This document shows, one piece after another, positions 34,219 through 43,115 of a stretch of 56,082 nucleotides of DNA. This stretch comes from an uncultured Lachnoclostridium sp. (GTDB taxonomy: Bacteria > Bacillota > Clostridia > Lachnospirales > Lachnospiraceae): positions 1 to 56,082 of the forward strand of contig CAMWXG010000002.1 of NCBI GenBank assembly GCA_947178155.1. The letters run 5' to 3'. The translations under genes were made by a program, and so were the position numbers. The notes beneath the pieces were generated by a model that had not been told where the DNA came from, searched no databases, and saw only the letters and a list, made by a program, of their open reading frames with translations. The number at the start of each line of letters is the position of its first letter. Position 1 is the first letter of the stretch.

Positions 34219-35991
34219 TTAACTTTCTTCTTTAAACTGTGACGAATATATTTCCTTATACACATCACAATTCTTTACAAGCTCCGAATGCGTTCCCTGA
34301 CCAACAAGCTCACCATCATCAAGCACAAGAATATTATCAGCATGTTGTATTGATGATGTTCTCTGTGATACTATGAATATAGTAGGCTTATATGAAAGCT
34401 CCTTTAATGACTGCCTAAGCTTTGCATCTGTTGCAAAATCAAGCGCTGATGCACTGTCATCAAAAATTAATATCTGAGGCTTACGCACAAGTGCTCTGGC
34501 AATAGTAAGCCTTTGCTTCTGTCCTCCTGACAGATTGCGCCCACCCTGCTCTATTTCATAGTCAAGACCGTTCTCCTTGCCTTGTACTATCTCTAAGCCC
34601 TGAGCTGCCTTAAGTGCTTCTATCACATCATCATCAGAAGCATCAGGATTTCCCCAAAGTATATTCTCTCTGATAGTTCCACGAAAAAGTACAGCCTTTT
34701 GAAGCACTATTCCAATACTTTTCCTTAATTCTTCGATATGACAATCACGCACATCTTTTCCATCTATCAAAACCCTTCCCATAGACACATCATAAAATCT
34801 TGGTATAAGGTTTACAAGTGTAGATTTACCTGAACCCGTTCCTCCAATTACACCTGTTACACTTCCTGCATCTGCCTTAAAGTTAATATCAGACAGTGAC
34901 ATATCGCCTGCCCCTTTATACTTCATGCTGACATTATCAAAGCACACATCTACACCTGCATTTTCTCTGATGCTACCTGTTTCTTTTTTCTTTATATTAC
35001 TTTTTTCATCATCAAACCTTCCAATATGCTGTGTCCCGCTAATCATAGAAGGCTCAACCGCAAGTACGCTCTGCACCCTTGCACCACAAGCCACAGCCTT
35101 TGTAAAAAGAACTATTGTATTAGCAAGTTTAATTAATTCAATAAGTATCTGTGACATGTAATTTATAAGAGCAACAACATCACCTTGTGTAAGATTTCCT
35201 ATATTAATCCTTATTCCGCTAACCCACAAAAGTACTACAAGTGCTATATTTATCATAATATAAGTAATTGGATTAGTCAGAGCTGATATTTTTCCAACAA
35301 AAAGCTGCAGCTTTGTAAGGTTTTCATTGCCCTCTTCAAAATTCTCAAACTCTGTATGTTCTTTATTAAAAGCCCTGATTACACGAACACCTGTAAGATT
35401 TTGCCTTGTTATACCAAGAATATTATCAAGCCCACCCTGAACTTTCTTATATAATGGCATGCTAATAAGCATAACGCCAAAAACTACAACTGCCAAAAGA
35501 GGAATTACAATTACAAATATAATTGCTGCTTTAATATCAACAGTAAATGCCATAATTGCCGCTCCAAAAACAATAAATGGTGAACGCAAAAAAAGCCTTA
35601 ATGCCATATTAATACCTGACTGAAGCTGATTTATATCACTCGTCATACGTGTAATCATTGTTGATGTACCAATCTCATCCATCTCTGTAAATGAGAGAGA
35701 TTCAATATGTTTAAAAAGAGCATGCCTTAGGTTTGCAGCAAAACCAACAGCTGCTTTCGCTGCAAAATACTGTGCAGTAATTGAACAGGTAAGTCCAATC
35801 AGTGCGAGCAAAACCAGAATACCTCCAAATTTAATAATATGACTTCTATCCCCTGCAGCAATTCCATAATCAATAATAGACGCCATAACAAGAGGAACAA
35901 TCAAATCAAAACATGCTTCCAAAAGTTTAAACAGAGGTCCCAATATGCATTCCTTTGTATATTGTTTTAAATATATCAATAAATCCTTCAC
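34219..35991 (-). CDS. ABC exporter half-transporter, subunit with degenerate ATP site
   Basis: 590 residues. Six membrane helices (about 15-310) plus a nucleotide-binding domain. Walker A GGTGSGKS (383-390) and signature LSGGQ (487-491) are intact, but Walker B ends in Asp511-Asp512 instead of Asp-Glu, and the H-loop His is Gln543 (VSQRTSS). Both losses are typical of the non-hydrolysing site in heterodimeric exporters such as TM287 and BmrC. The start is GTG, with GGAG ten bases upstream. A TTGACA promoter sits about 40 bases before it, overlapping the stop of the upstream FMN reductase-like gene. Confidence 0.92.
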   Translation of the reverse strand: MKDLLIYLKQYTKECILGPLFKLLEACFDLIVPLVMASIIDYGIAAGDRSHIIKFGGILVLLALIGLTCSITAQYFAAKAAVGFAANLRHALFKHIESLSFTEMDEIGTSTMITRMTSDINQLQSGINMALRLFLRSPFIVFGAAIMAFTVDIKAAIIFVIVIPLLAVVVFGVMLISMPLYKKVQGGLDNILGITRQNLTGVRVIRAFNKEHTEFENFEEGNENLTKLQLFVGKISALTNPITYIMINIALVVLLWVSGIRINIGNLTQGDVVALINYMSQILIELIKLANTIVLFTKAVACGARVQSVLAVEPSMISGTQHIGRFDDEKSNIKKKETGSIRENAGVDVCFDNVSMKYKGAGDMSLSDINFKADAGSVTGVIGGTGSGKSTLVNLIPRFYDVSMGRVLIDGKDVRDCHIEELRKSIGIVLQKAVLFRGTIRENILWGNPDASDDDVIEALKAAQGLEIVQGKENGLDYEIEQGGRNLSGGQKQRLTIARALVRKPQILIFDDSASALDFATDAKLRQSLKELSYKPTIFIVSQRTSSIQHADNILVLDDGELVGQGTHSELVKNCDVYKEIYSSQFKEES

Positions 35992-36030
35992 TTTAATAAT
36001 TCTCCATATCTATAAATATTCTTTATAAAA

Positions 36031-36058
36031 TTATTATCCCCTTTTTATCTTTTGTCAA
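36031..36058 (-). promoter_or_regulatory. Promoter of the ABC exporter genes
   Basis: On the minus strand TTGACA (36053-36058), a 16-base spacer, then TAATAA (36031-36036). The -35 box overlaps the TGA stop of the upstream gene. Confidence 0.5.
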
Positions 36059-36648
36059 CCCATAACTTTTTCAATCTCTTTTGTTGACTTAACAAAAGTA
36101 GGAATTTCATCATTAATTGAAGCTCCAAGATTATATGCTTCATCCAATGCTTTTGTTCCCTTAATGTCTCCAATATCCTTAACTCCTTTTACAAGAACCA
36201 TACCTGCATCTTCCAAATGAAAAAAATTAAGCACAAGCTGATACTGCAGTTTGATTGCGTCAAACAATTCTGGTAATGTTGCCGCTCCCACCAACATCAA
36301 TGCCAGCTTTTTTATCCTAAATTCATTTCTCATAGGTGTATGCAATCTATCAATAATTGCTTTTAATTCTGCACTAATTCCATAAAAATAAACCGGGGAG
36401 GCGATTACTACCATATCAGCAACTTTCAGCTTTTTATAAATTTCCGCCATATCGTCTTTTTGAAAACATTTATTTCCTTCCCTTGTAAAGCACGAATTAC
36501 AACCAATACATGGATTTACTTTATAATCTGCAACAGATACTATTTCCACAATATTATTTTTGCTCGCGCCCTCTGCAAATGCCTTTGCAAGCAAATCTGT
36601 ATTTCCATCTTTCCGCATACTGCCGATTAAAATAACTATTCTGCTCAT
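36055..36648 (-). CDS. NADPH-dependent FMN reductase / iron-sulfur flavoprotein-like protein
   Basis: 197 residues, flavodoxin-like fold. The FMN phosphate loop is GSMRKDGNTD (9-18), followed by a Cys cluster PCIGCNSCFTREGNKCF with Cys47, 50, 53 and 61 and then SPVYFYG. This arrangement is common in clostridial iron-sulfur flavoproteins, which move electrons between ferredoxin and small acceptors. The Cys spacing (CxxCxxC, seven residues, C) fits a 4Fe-4S site. The gene lies between the degraded protease gene and the ABC exporter, on the same strand; no functional link is evident. Confidence 0.88.
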   Translation of the reverse strand: MSRIVILIGSMRKDGNTDLLAKAFAEGASKNNIVEIVSVADYKVNPCIGCNSCFTREGNKCFQKDDMAEIYKKLKVADMVVIASPVYFYGISAELKAIIDRLHTPMRNEFRIKKLALMLVGAATLPELFDAIKLQYQLVLNFFHLEDAGMVLVKGVKDIGDIKGTKALDEAYNLGASINDEIPTFVKSTKEIEKVMG

Positions 36649-36744
36649 TCCTTTAATTCCCCTTAAAAAATGTGAATTTGCTGTTACTTTTTGTATGATT
36701 CATAATGTGGCTTCCCCTTTAACTATTGCCTATAGACTTGTTTC

Positions 36745-36951
36745 TCAAATAAGTACTTTGCATATTATTACATCTATGTTCTGGCAATATCCCGTAATAC
36801 AATTAAAAGCAGATGTACCATGTCCGTTTAAATCAAATTCATTTTCACCAGTATAATTACGTATTTCTGTAATACCGCTTTTTCATGCTTTATCAATACC
36901 ACTGTCAATAACTGCAATCTTAATTTTATCTAATATATCCTGTTTTCCCAT
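36745..36951 (-). pseudogene. Remnant of a subtilisin-like (S8) serine protease gene
   Basis: An ATG at 36951 with AAGGA seven bases upstream opens a frame reading KIKIAVIDSGID, then an in-frame TGA at codon 23, then NYTGENEF and LNGHGTSAFNCI, then KVLI and a second stop. VIDSG and NGHGTS are the Asp and His motifs of the S8 catalytic triad, in the right order and about 27 residues apart. The Ser half of the gene is missing: within 100 bases the next gene begins. It starts 12 bases after the ABC ATPase stop, so it was once the third gene of that operon. The relic suggests a decayed peptide (bacteriocin-type) processing or immunity locus. Confidence 0.7.
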
Positions 36952-36963
36952 TTATTTATCCTT

Positions 36964-37854
36964 CTAACCAGCTTTTTGCGTTTCTTCAAATTTTTTATCA
37001 TCTTCATCAATCTTGTATATATAGGCATCATTAAGCGTAGGAGGTACATTTACTGCACTATCCACAGGTTTTTCTTCTGACACCACCCTTAAAACTGCCT
37101 CATTGTGGTAAATGCTCTTACTTGAAACTGAAAATTTCTCCTCTAAGGCAACAGATTCTTCAAGGCTTGCTGTAAACTCCCATATTTTACCATTACATTC
37201 ATCCAGTAATGCCTTTTTGCTTCCATTATAAATTGCATTACCATAATTTAAAATAGCAAGGTTTTCACAAGTTGATTCTATATCTGAAACTATATGCGAG
37301 GAAAGAAGTATAATCTTGTCTTTGGAAAAAGTCATAAGTACATTACTAAAATGCACCCTTTCCTTTGGGTCAAGCCCCACTGTTGGTTCATCAACAAGCA
37401 AAAGTCCTGGGTCTTTAACAAGTGCTGCTGCAATGCCAAGCCGCTGTTTCATCCCTCCTGAAAGTTCCTTTACCTTTGCCATGCTTTTATCTGTAAGGTG
37501 TGTCATTTCAAGAAGCTTTCCAATTCTTTCTTTTCTGTTTTCTTTAACACCATTTAATGCAGAAAAATAATCCATTATTTCAAAAACTGTCATATTTGGA
37601 TAGAAAGAAAAAGTCTGTGGTATATATCCAATTAATTTTCTTATCTGTCTTGTGTTTTTAATAACATTGCCATCAAGCTTTATCTCACCTGAAGTTTTAT
37701 CTAATATTCCTGCAAGAATTTTCATTAAAGTTGACTTGCCTGCACCATTAGCCCCAAGAAGTCCATACATTCCCGTTACAAGTGTTATGTTTACACCGTT
37801 AAGGGCTATTAATTCATCATACTCTTTTGTAAGATTATTAATTTCTATTTTCAT
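36964..37854 (-). CDS. ABC transporter ATP-binding protein
   Basis: 296 residues. Walker A GANGAGKS (34-41), signature LSGGM (131-135), Walker B LLLVDEP (152-158) and an H-loop (LLSSHIVSD) are intact, with a C-terminal region of about 90 residues. It belongs to the NatA/bacitracin-resistance-like group. It overlaps the end of the membrane partner gene by 17 bases, so the two are co-translated. Downstream lies the ruined S8 protease. Likely cargo is a peptide or it provides self-protection, by analogy only. Confidence 0.93.
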   Translation of the reverse strand: MKIEINNLTKEYDELIALNGVNITLVTGMYGLLGANGAGKSTLMKILAGILDKTSGEIKLDGNVIKNTRQIRKLIGYIPQTFSFYPNMTVFEIMDYFSALNGVKENRKERIGKLLEMTHLTDKSMAKVKELSGGMKQRLGIAAALVKDPGLLLVDEPTVGLDPKERVHFSNVLMTFSKDKIILLSSHIVSDIESTCENLAILNYGNAIYNGSKKALLDECNGKIWEFTASLEESVALEEKFSVSSKSIYHNEAVLRVVSEEKPVDSAVNVPPTLNDAYIYKIDEDDKKFEETQKAG

Positions 37855-39736
37855 TTTTTCTTATTAACCTTCTTCCTTCTGCTTTGTTATATACAACAAA
37901 TAACAATATAATAGCAATAATGGCAACTGCCGCTCCCAGATATAACTTAGTCTTTTGTACCTGGTATGTATAGCCTGCTATACTTAATGGCATATTCCCT
38001 CCTGAAACTATATCAAATAAGTAATATATAATATATGAAAAGTACCCTGCTAAATAGTTTTCTGAAACTTCAGTAATTAACAGAGAGAACATTCCAATAA
38101 ATAATGAACTTAAATATACGCCAATGCACCACCTTCCTGCTGGCACATGGTTCACAAGGCAAAGAAATAACACAGGAATTTCCACCATTATAAATAAAGT
38201 AATGCCTGCTAACGCCACTCTTATTATATATACCAGAGGATAAAGGCAGTCTGAAGTAAACACATAGCTTTCTGTGCCATTAGCCTTCTCCATATTTCCA
38301 AGCCTTATAAATAAAAACATGGACGCAAAAATAAAAATATTCTCCCCAGTTGTAGCAATAGCTAATGTATTCATTTTCTGGAAAATAGCAATTGGCCATA
38401 TTATACATAAGTAAGGAATATATAACAATGCCATTTTGCTGGCAGACTGTTTAAACATATAATAACCAATCCCTCTTGTAACCAAGTCCTTTGTTTCCTG
38501 TTTTTTCTTTTTTAGTATTATATTTTCAAATGATAAAGGCATGATATTTACAACAGATTTTTTTATATTCTTTAAATTAATTAACCTGCCATGTTCCCTC
38601 CTGTAATTAAATAGTACAACTGTAAACCCAGTTAAAATAACAGATAATAATATTATTATAACCCTGTTTAGGATTACATTGCCAAAGCAATTTTGATATA
38701 AAGTGTAATCATCAAAATTGCTATATCTTACAAGCAATGTAATTCTAAATTTATCACTTAATCCATACCCCATTGACAAGTAAAATAATATAAACTGGGC
38801 AATTATGTCCAATGTTTCAGAGCAGAATAATACACCAAGGAAATGCCCAATGGATGTTATTATTAAAATAGTTGGAAAAATTATAAAAATGGTCTTTATC
38901 AAAAACGGAATAATACTTATATCATACCCATAGTTAAATTTATAGTTCCAGTATATAAAACATGCAGCCCCAAGCAAGCTGTATATAATACTGGAAAGCA
39001 TAAGCGGCATTGTATCTGCTAGGTATTTATATAAAACATACCTGGATGAGCTTACATTTGCTGTGTATATATATCCGTTTACATTTTTTCTTTTTTCTTC
39101 TGTATAAGACATAAAAGAATATATAATAGCAATAAATCCCATAATTATCCCACAGTTGTCCAGGAATACATATGCATAGCCATTAGAAATACCATGTTCA
39201 TATGTAAGTGTAAACTCTTTAAGGGCATCATTATATTCCCTGCCATGAAATCGTCTGGTGCATTCCGTATATACCCAGTATGGTGAATTACCATTGGAAT
39301 TTATTCCTGTACAATACAGGGAATATATGTTTAATTTTTCTTCCAGTTCCTTTAGATATGGTTCTATATCAGAATACGAAAAATTTATTTTTACATCCTT
39401 CATTTTTTCAGAACTTTTATAGGAATGATTAATTTTTTTAATCACTTCAAGAAAATATTCTTTTTCAGTATCATTTAGTACTCTTTCATATGTACCCCAC
39501 ATTCCATTTCCTTTTGGCTCAATAAAAGCTGTTGTAACTCCTCTTTTATATTCAGACACCAGTTCAAAATATACAAATTCTGCTTCGTTTAAAGGCTTAA
39601 AATAATTATATTTATAGTAATCATAACTAGTAGAAGCTGTTGGCTTAAGTGAAGAATATAACCAGAACCATCCAATAATAATTACAAATAAAAATACTAT
39701 ATTAAAATATTTCTTTCTGGTTTCTGCAAAAAACAT
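37838..39736 (-). CDS. ABC transporter membrane subunit with large extracytoplasmic domain
   Basis: 632 residues. One helix at about 12-28 precedes a soluble loop of about 150 residues rich in Tyr and charged residues (30-185), followed by about ten to twelve helices, in two groups (about 187-380 and 430-620). This doubled ABC-2-like layout suggests a fused permease. It is clearly encoded with the ATPase downstream. The N-terminal part resembles secretion/immunity permeases of bacteriocin loci in Lachnospiraceae, but the family is not one I can name. The ATG has a GGGGGAG site. Confidence 0.85.
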   Translation of the reverse strand: MFFAETRKKYFNIVFLFVIIIGWFWLYSSLKPTASTSYDYYKYNYFKPLNEAEFVYFELVSEYKRGVTTAFIEPKGNGMWGTYERVLNDTEKEYFLEVIKKINHSYKSSEKMKDVKINFSYSDIEPYLKELEEKLNIYSLYCTGINSNGNSPYWVYTECTRRFHGREYNDALKEFTLTYEHGISNGYAYVFLDNCGIIMGFIAIIYSFMSYTEEKRKNVNGYIYTANVSSSRYVLYKYLADTMPLMLSSIIYSLLGAACFIYWNYKFNYGYDISIIPFLIKTIFIIFPTILIITSIGHFLGVLFCSETLDIIAQFILFYLSMGYGLSDKFRITLLVRYSNFDDYTLYQNCFGNVILNRVIIILLSVILTGFTVVLFNYRREHGRLINLKNIKKSVVNIMPLSFENIILKKKKQETKDLVTRGIGYYMFKQSASKMALLYIPYLCIIWPIAIFQKMNTLAIATTGENIFIFASMFLFIRLGNMEKANGTESYVFTSDCLYPLVYIIRVALAGITLFIMVEIPVLFLCLVNHVPAGRWCIGVYLSSLFIGMFSLLITEVSENYLAGYFSYIIYYLFDIVSGGNMPLSIAGYTYQVQKTKLYLGAAVAIIAIILLFVVYNKAEGRRLIRKNENRN

Positions 39737-39955
39737 ATTTTCTCCCCCTGGTTTTATTACTGGTTATTGTTAAATCTTTGGATTGTACATAAATTATCAA
39801 ATAAGTTACTAGTATAACCCAATTTAATTAACCATTCCTTTCAAATCAAACTATAATATTACTTTTTATATTATACCCATCAACGAAATATTTTACAGCA
39901 TACTGTTTATGCTTCATTTGCTGCTCACAAATTGTGCTTCTGACCTTCTCAATAA

Positions 39956-42900
39956 TTATTTTGAATTACACACTTTTACATTATCCACTGACACAAGTGC
40001 CTGCACACACCCCCATCTTAGATACAATCCATTTAAATTCCCATTTCCATTTATTTTAACTTCACCGCTGTAATACACTTTATTATTATCACTTATGACT
40101 ACTGCTGCCTTATTTGAAGCCTTATCTACAATGGTCTCTACATGCACCCAGCCAAGCGGCAATTCAAAACTTTCTCCTATATCATTGAGCTTCCAATTAA
40201 GATCATCTTCTGATGAAAGTTTTAAAATATATCCGCTTTCAAGTCCTGCATTACTGTTATTATCTTTATAATTTACATCTGTTCCAGTAATTGCAAATTC
40301 TGTTGTTTCTCTGGTTCCTGCATCAAGTGCCACGTCAAATTCTACAATATAGTCATTTCCTGTATTTTCTGCTACTCCAAAATCCGACTTAGCTCCTTGT
40401 GATGATGATGTATTGCCTGCCGCAAATTTAATAAAACTGTCATGTGTTTCATCTGCTTCTACATACAGGCAGTTCTGTTTGTCTACAGAAGTCCAGACTG
40501 TTTCAATCTTTGCATCATTTACAATGTCGCTATAATCCTCTGAATAAATTACATTATTCATTTGTGAAGGAAATACAATAACATCAAAGTTTTCTTTTAT
40601 ATCTCCATATTCAGCAGTAAGTGTTACTATCTTATATCCCTTTTCAGGTCTATTTACTGTACCATTTACATTTACTATATTCTCATCTGATGATGACCAT
40701 TTTATTGCAACATCATCACATTTTTCAGGAAGCTCTATACTATCCCCAACTACTACAGAAGGTATATTAATCTTATCTGCTGCCACCACCTGTACTGTAA
40801 ACTCTCTGCTTGCACTACTGCTGCCGCGTGAAGCTATTGCAGTAAGTATCACTTCTTTAGAATCTTTTACTGCCCTCGCTACATCATTGTCAATCCAAAG
40901 TGCCTCGTTATCTGAGCTCCAGCTTATATCAGAACCAAATAACCCTTTTGTTTCAAGTTTAAAATCCCCCTCAATTAACACAGGCATCTCAATACGTTCT
41001 ACATCTGATTCAACAGCATCCGCATCAGATTTATGTATCTTACTTCCCCAAATACTGCGGTTATCATCTCCAACTGCAGTAAATACCATAACCTTATCTC
41101 TGTTTGTAGTCTGTTCATACTGTTCTAATACTACACCCTTATAAGTTTTATCACTTATTTTTATTGTAATATAATGTCCTTTAAGCTCCCAACTTCCAAT
41201 ATATGCCCCAGATACAGTGCCATCACTATTTAATGAAAGCCTCTGTGATTCTATATAATCCATATTTGAAATTGTTGTCTTCGCAAATGTGTCTCTATGA
41301 TAAATAAACTCATAATCACCTGCTACATCAGATAGATTGTAGCTTTCCTCTATATTCTCTCCATTATATTCATATGGAGCTGTTACAAGCCAGCCATCCT
41401 CATTAACAAATGTCTGATGTGTACGGAATGTAAAACTGTCAGATACACTGGTTCTCTCATGAAATTGAATAAATGTCTTTCCATTCCCATCATCTGTTGC
41501 AGAATTGCCACCTTGTGATACCTTTGCACTGTCCATAAATGAGAATTTATAATTGTCCATGACGCGGAGTCCCAATGCGTATTTCTGCAAATCCTTTGCC
41601 GCATCATTACCCTTTGTATCATAATAAGGTCCCTCTGGTCTTTCAGCACGCACAACACGCATATTATATCCACCATAATACTGAAGGTTTCCTACAGATG
41701 TCCAGAGATAATAATAATATCCTGTAGATGACTTCTCATTTGCAATCATCTGAATATATGGTCCTTCACCATTACTGTTTGCAATCTTTCTTCCATAGTA
41801 AGGATCATCTGTGCTAAGTACATCTTCACTACCATCTCCACTATCTGTATAATTATCACCGCGAAGCCCAGTATCAGGATTAAGTTTTAACAGCCTTATA
41901 CCTCCTGTTGTAGTAAATGAACCATATACCATCCACAACTTCCCTTCATGGTCATAAAATACTGTTGCATCAATGCAGTCTGGACTTTTGTGCCCAAGCG
42001 ATGCATATTTGCTGCTCTTTGCCTCTGCATCTGTTATACCAAGCGCTTCTGCAATATTTGTCTTATCTACATCACTTCCATCCTCTTTAAGACCTGAACA
42101 TACAATCATTCCCTTATATGAATAAGGTCCATCAGGCTTGTCAGCTACAGCCATAGCAATACAGCATTTTGTGGAACCATCTACTATAGATATGTACATA
42201 CAATATTTCTTCATTGAAGTATTATAAATAATATCAGGCGCCCATGCATTTTGACTCGCACCATTAGGCATTGTAAATGCATAAGGCTCTGCAAATTCTT
42301 CTTTATAATTTTTAGAAAATAATGTACTTAAATCACTGTAATTATTCCCTGAACCTGCTGTACTGCTCCAACCAATGAGATTAGTTGAAACTGCTGCCAT
42401 AATATGTGAACCAAACGAATAATACTTACCAGAAATAGGATCATGATAAACCGAAGGATCATGTATGGCAATATTAGAACGCAACACATTTACATTACAT
42501 TCAGCAACCTCTCCTTTAGACGAAACGGCTGTAATAATCGTACTTCCCATTCTTTTTGCAGTCACACGTCCATTCCCGTCAACAGAAGCCACATCTTCAT
42601 TAGACGAAGTAAAGGAAATACTGTCTGCCACGCCATAAAGTGTAAGTTCCTCTGAAGTTGTATCCGCATCTCCCTTAAGATAAATATCCTGTTCATTTGA
42701 AGCAAATGTCAGTTTGTAATTCTTTACTGTAAATTTAATCTTCTTTTTAAGCTTTTTATTGCTCTTTGAAGTAACTGTAATAGTTACATTTCCAGCCTTC
42801 ACAGCAGTAACCTTTCCTTTATCTGAAACCTTTGCAACCTTTTTGTTTGATGATTTAAAAGTCACATCTTTTGATGCCCCTGATGGTTTTAACTTTACAT

Positions 42901-43084
42901 TAATCTTAGCTGTTTTTTTACTGTTAGTCCACCCAATATACAATGTTTTTTTTGATACTGAAACATTCATCTTACTTGCCTTTACAGCAGCATATGCATC
43001 AGTACTGATACACACATTAGATGCCCCAAATGCAACTACTATAGCAAGTACAATGCTTAATATTTTTTTCCATACTCTACTCAT
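39956..43084 (-). CDS. Secreted glycoside hydrolase family 43 (arabinanase-type) with Ig-like domains
   Basis: 1042 residues. A signal peptide (1-32, cut near AYAA) is followed by two bacterial Ig-like (Big2) domains (about 35-121, 122-202). The GH43 five-blade propeller (about 203-580) has catalytic base Asp209 (AIHDPSV), Asp372 (CIDATVFYD) and general acid Glu440 (GEGPYI). A beta-barrel domain like those following endo-arabinanase propellers (about 590-705), one or two more Ig-like repeats (about 715-860) and a C-terminal concanavalin-like domain (about 880-1040) follow. It likely cuts alpha-1,5-arabinan or arabinose side chains of plant pectin outside the cell. No sortase or S-layer motif is visible. 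The ATG 43084 has a perfect GGAGGA site; it lies 31 bases after the xanthine permease gene. Confidence 0.92.
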   Translation of the reverse strand: MSRVWKKILSIVLAIVVAFGASNVCISTDAYAAVKASKMNVSVSKKTLYIGWTNSKKTAKINVKLKPSGASKDVTFKSSNKKVAKVSDKGKVTAVKAGNVTITVTSKSNKKLKKKIKFTVKNYKLTFASNEQDIYLKGDADTTSEELTLYGVADSISFTSSNEDVASVDGNGRVTAKRMGSTIITAVSSKGEVAECNVNVLRSNIAIHDPSVYHDPISGKYYSFGSHIMAAVSTNLIGWSSTAGSGNNYSDLSTLFSKNYKEEFAEPYAFTMPNGASQNAWAPDIIYNTSMKKYCMYISIVDGSTKCCIAMAVADKPDGPYSYKGMIVCSGLKEDGSDVDKTNIAEALGITDAEAKSSKYASLGHKSPDCIDATVFYDHEGKLWMVYGSFTTTGGIRLLKLNPDTGLRGDNYTDSGDGSEDVLSTDDPYYGRKIANSNGEGPYIQMIANEKSSTGYYYYLWTSVGNLQYYGGYNMRVVRAERPEGPYYDTKGNDAAKDLQKYALGLRVMDNYKFSFMDSAKVSQGGNSATDDGNGKTFIQFHERTSVSDSFTFRTHQTFVNEDGWLVTAPYEYNGENIEESYNLSDVAGDYEFIYHRDTFAKTTISNMDYIESQRLSLNSDGTVSGAYIGSWELKGHYITIKISDKTYKGVVLEQYEQTTNRDKVMVFTAVGDDNRSIWGSKIHKSDADAVESDVERIEMPVLIEGDFKLETKGLFGSDISWSSDNEALWIDNDVARAVKDSKEVILTAIASRGSSSASREFTVQVVAADKINIPSVVVGDSIELPEKCDDVAIKWSSSDENIVNVNGTVNRPEKGYKIVTLTAEYGDIKENFDVIVFPSQMNNVIYSEDYSDIVNDAKIETVWTSVDKQNCLYVEADETHDSFIKFAAGNTSSSQGAKSDFGVAENTGNDYIVEFDVALDAGTRETTEFAITGTDVNYKDNNSNAGLESGYILKLSSEDDLNWKLNDIGESFELPLGWVHVETIVDKASNKAAVVISDNNKVYYSGEVKINGNGNLNGLYLRWGCVQALVSVDNVKVCNSK

Positions 43085-43115
43085 AATAACTCCTCCTTGT
43101 ATAATAAAATTATAT

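Noticed and set aside
36883-36885. In-frame TGA in the S8 relic as a selenocysteine or recoded codon
   Set aside because: The frame hits another stop 46 codons later, the catalytic Ser half is absent, and no SECIS-like hairpin is evident; decay explains it better.
39737-39955. Possible precursor peptide upstream of the ABC permease gene
   Set aside because: A 23-codon frame is present but has a poor ribosome site, no leader/core pattern and no modification enzyme beside it.
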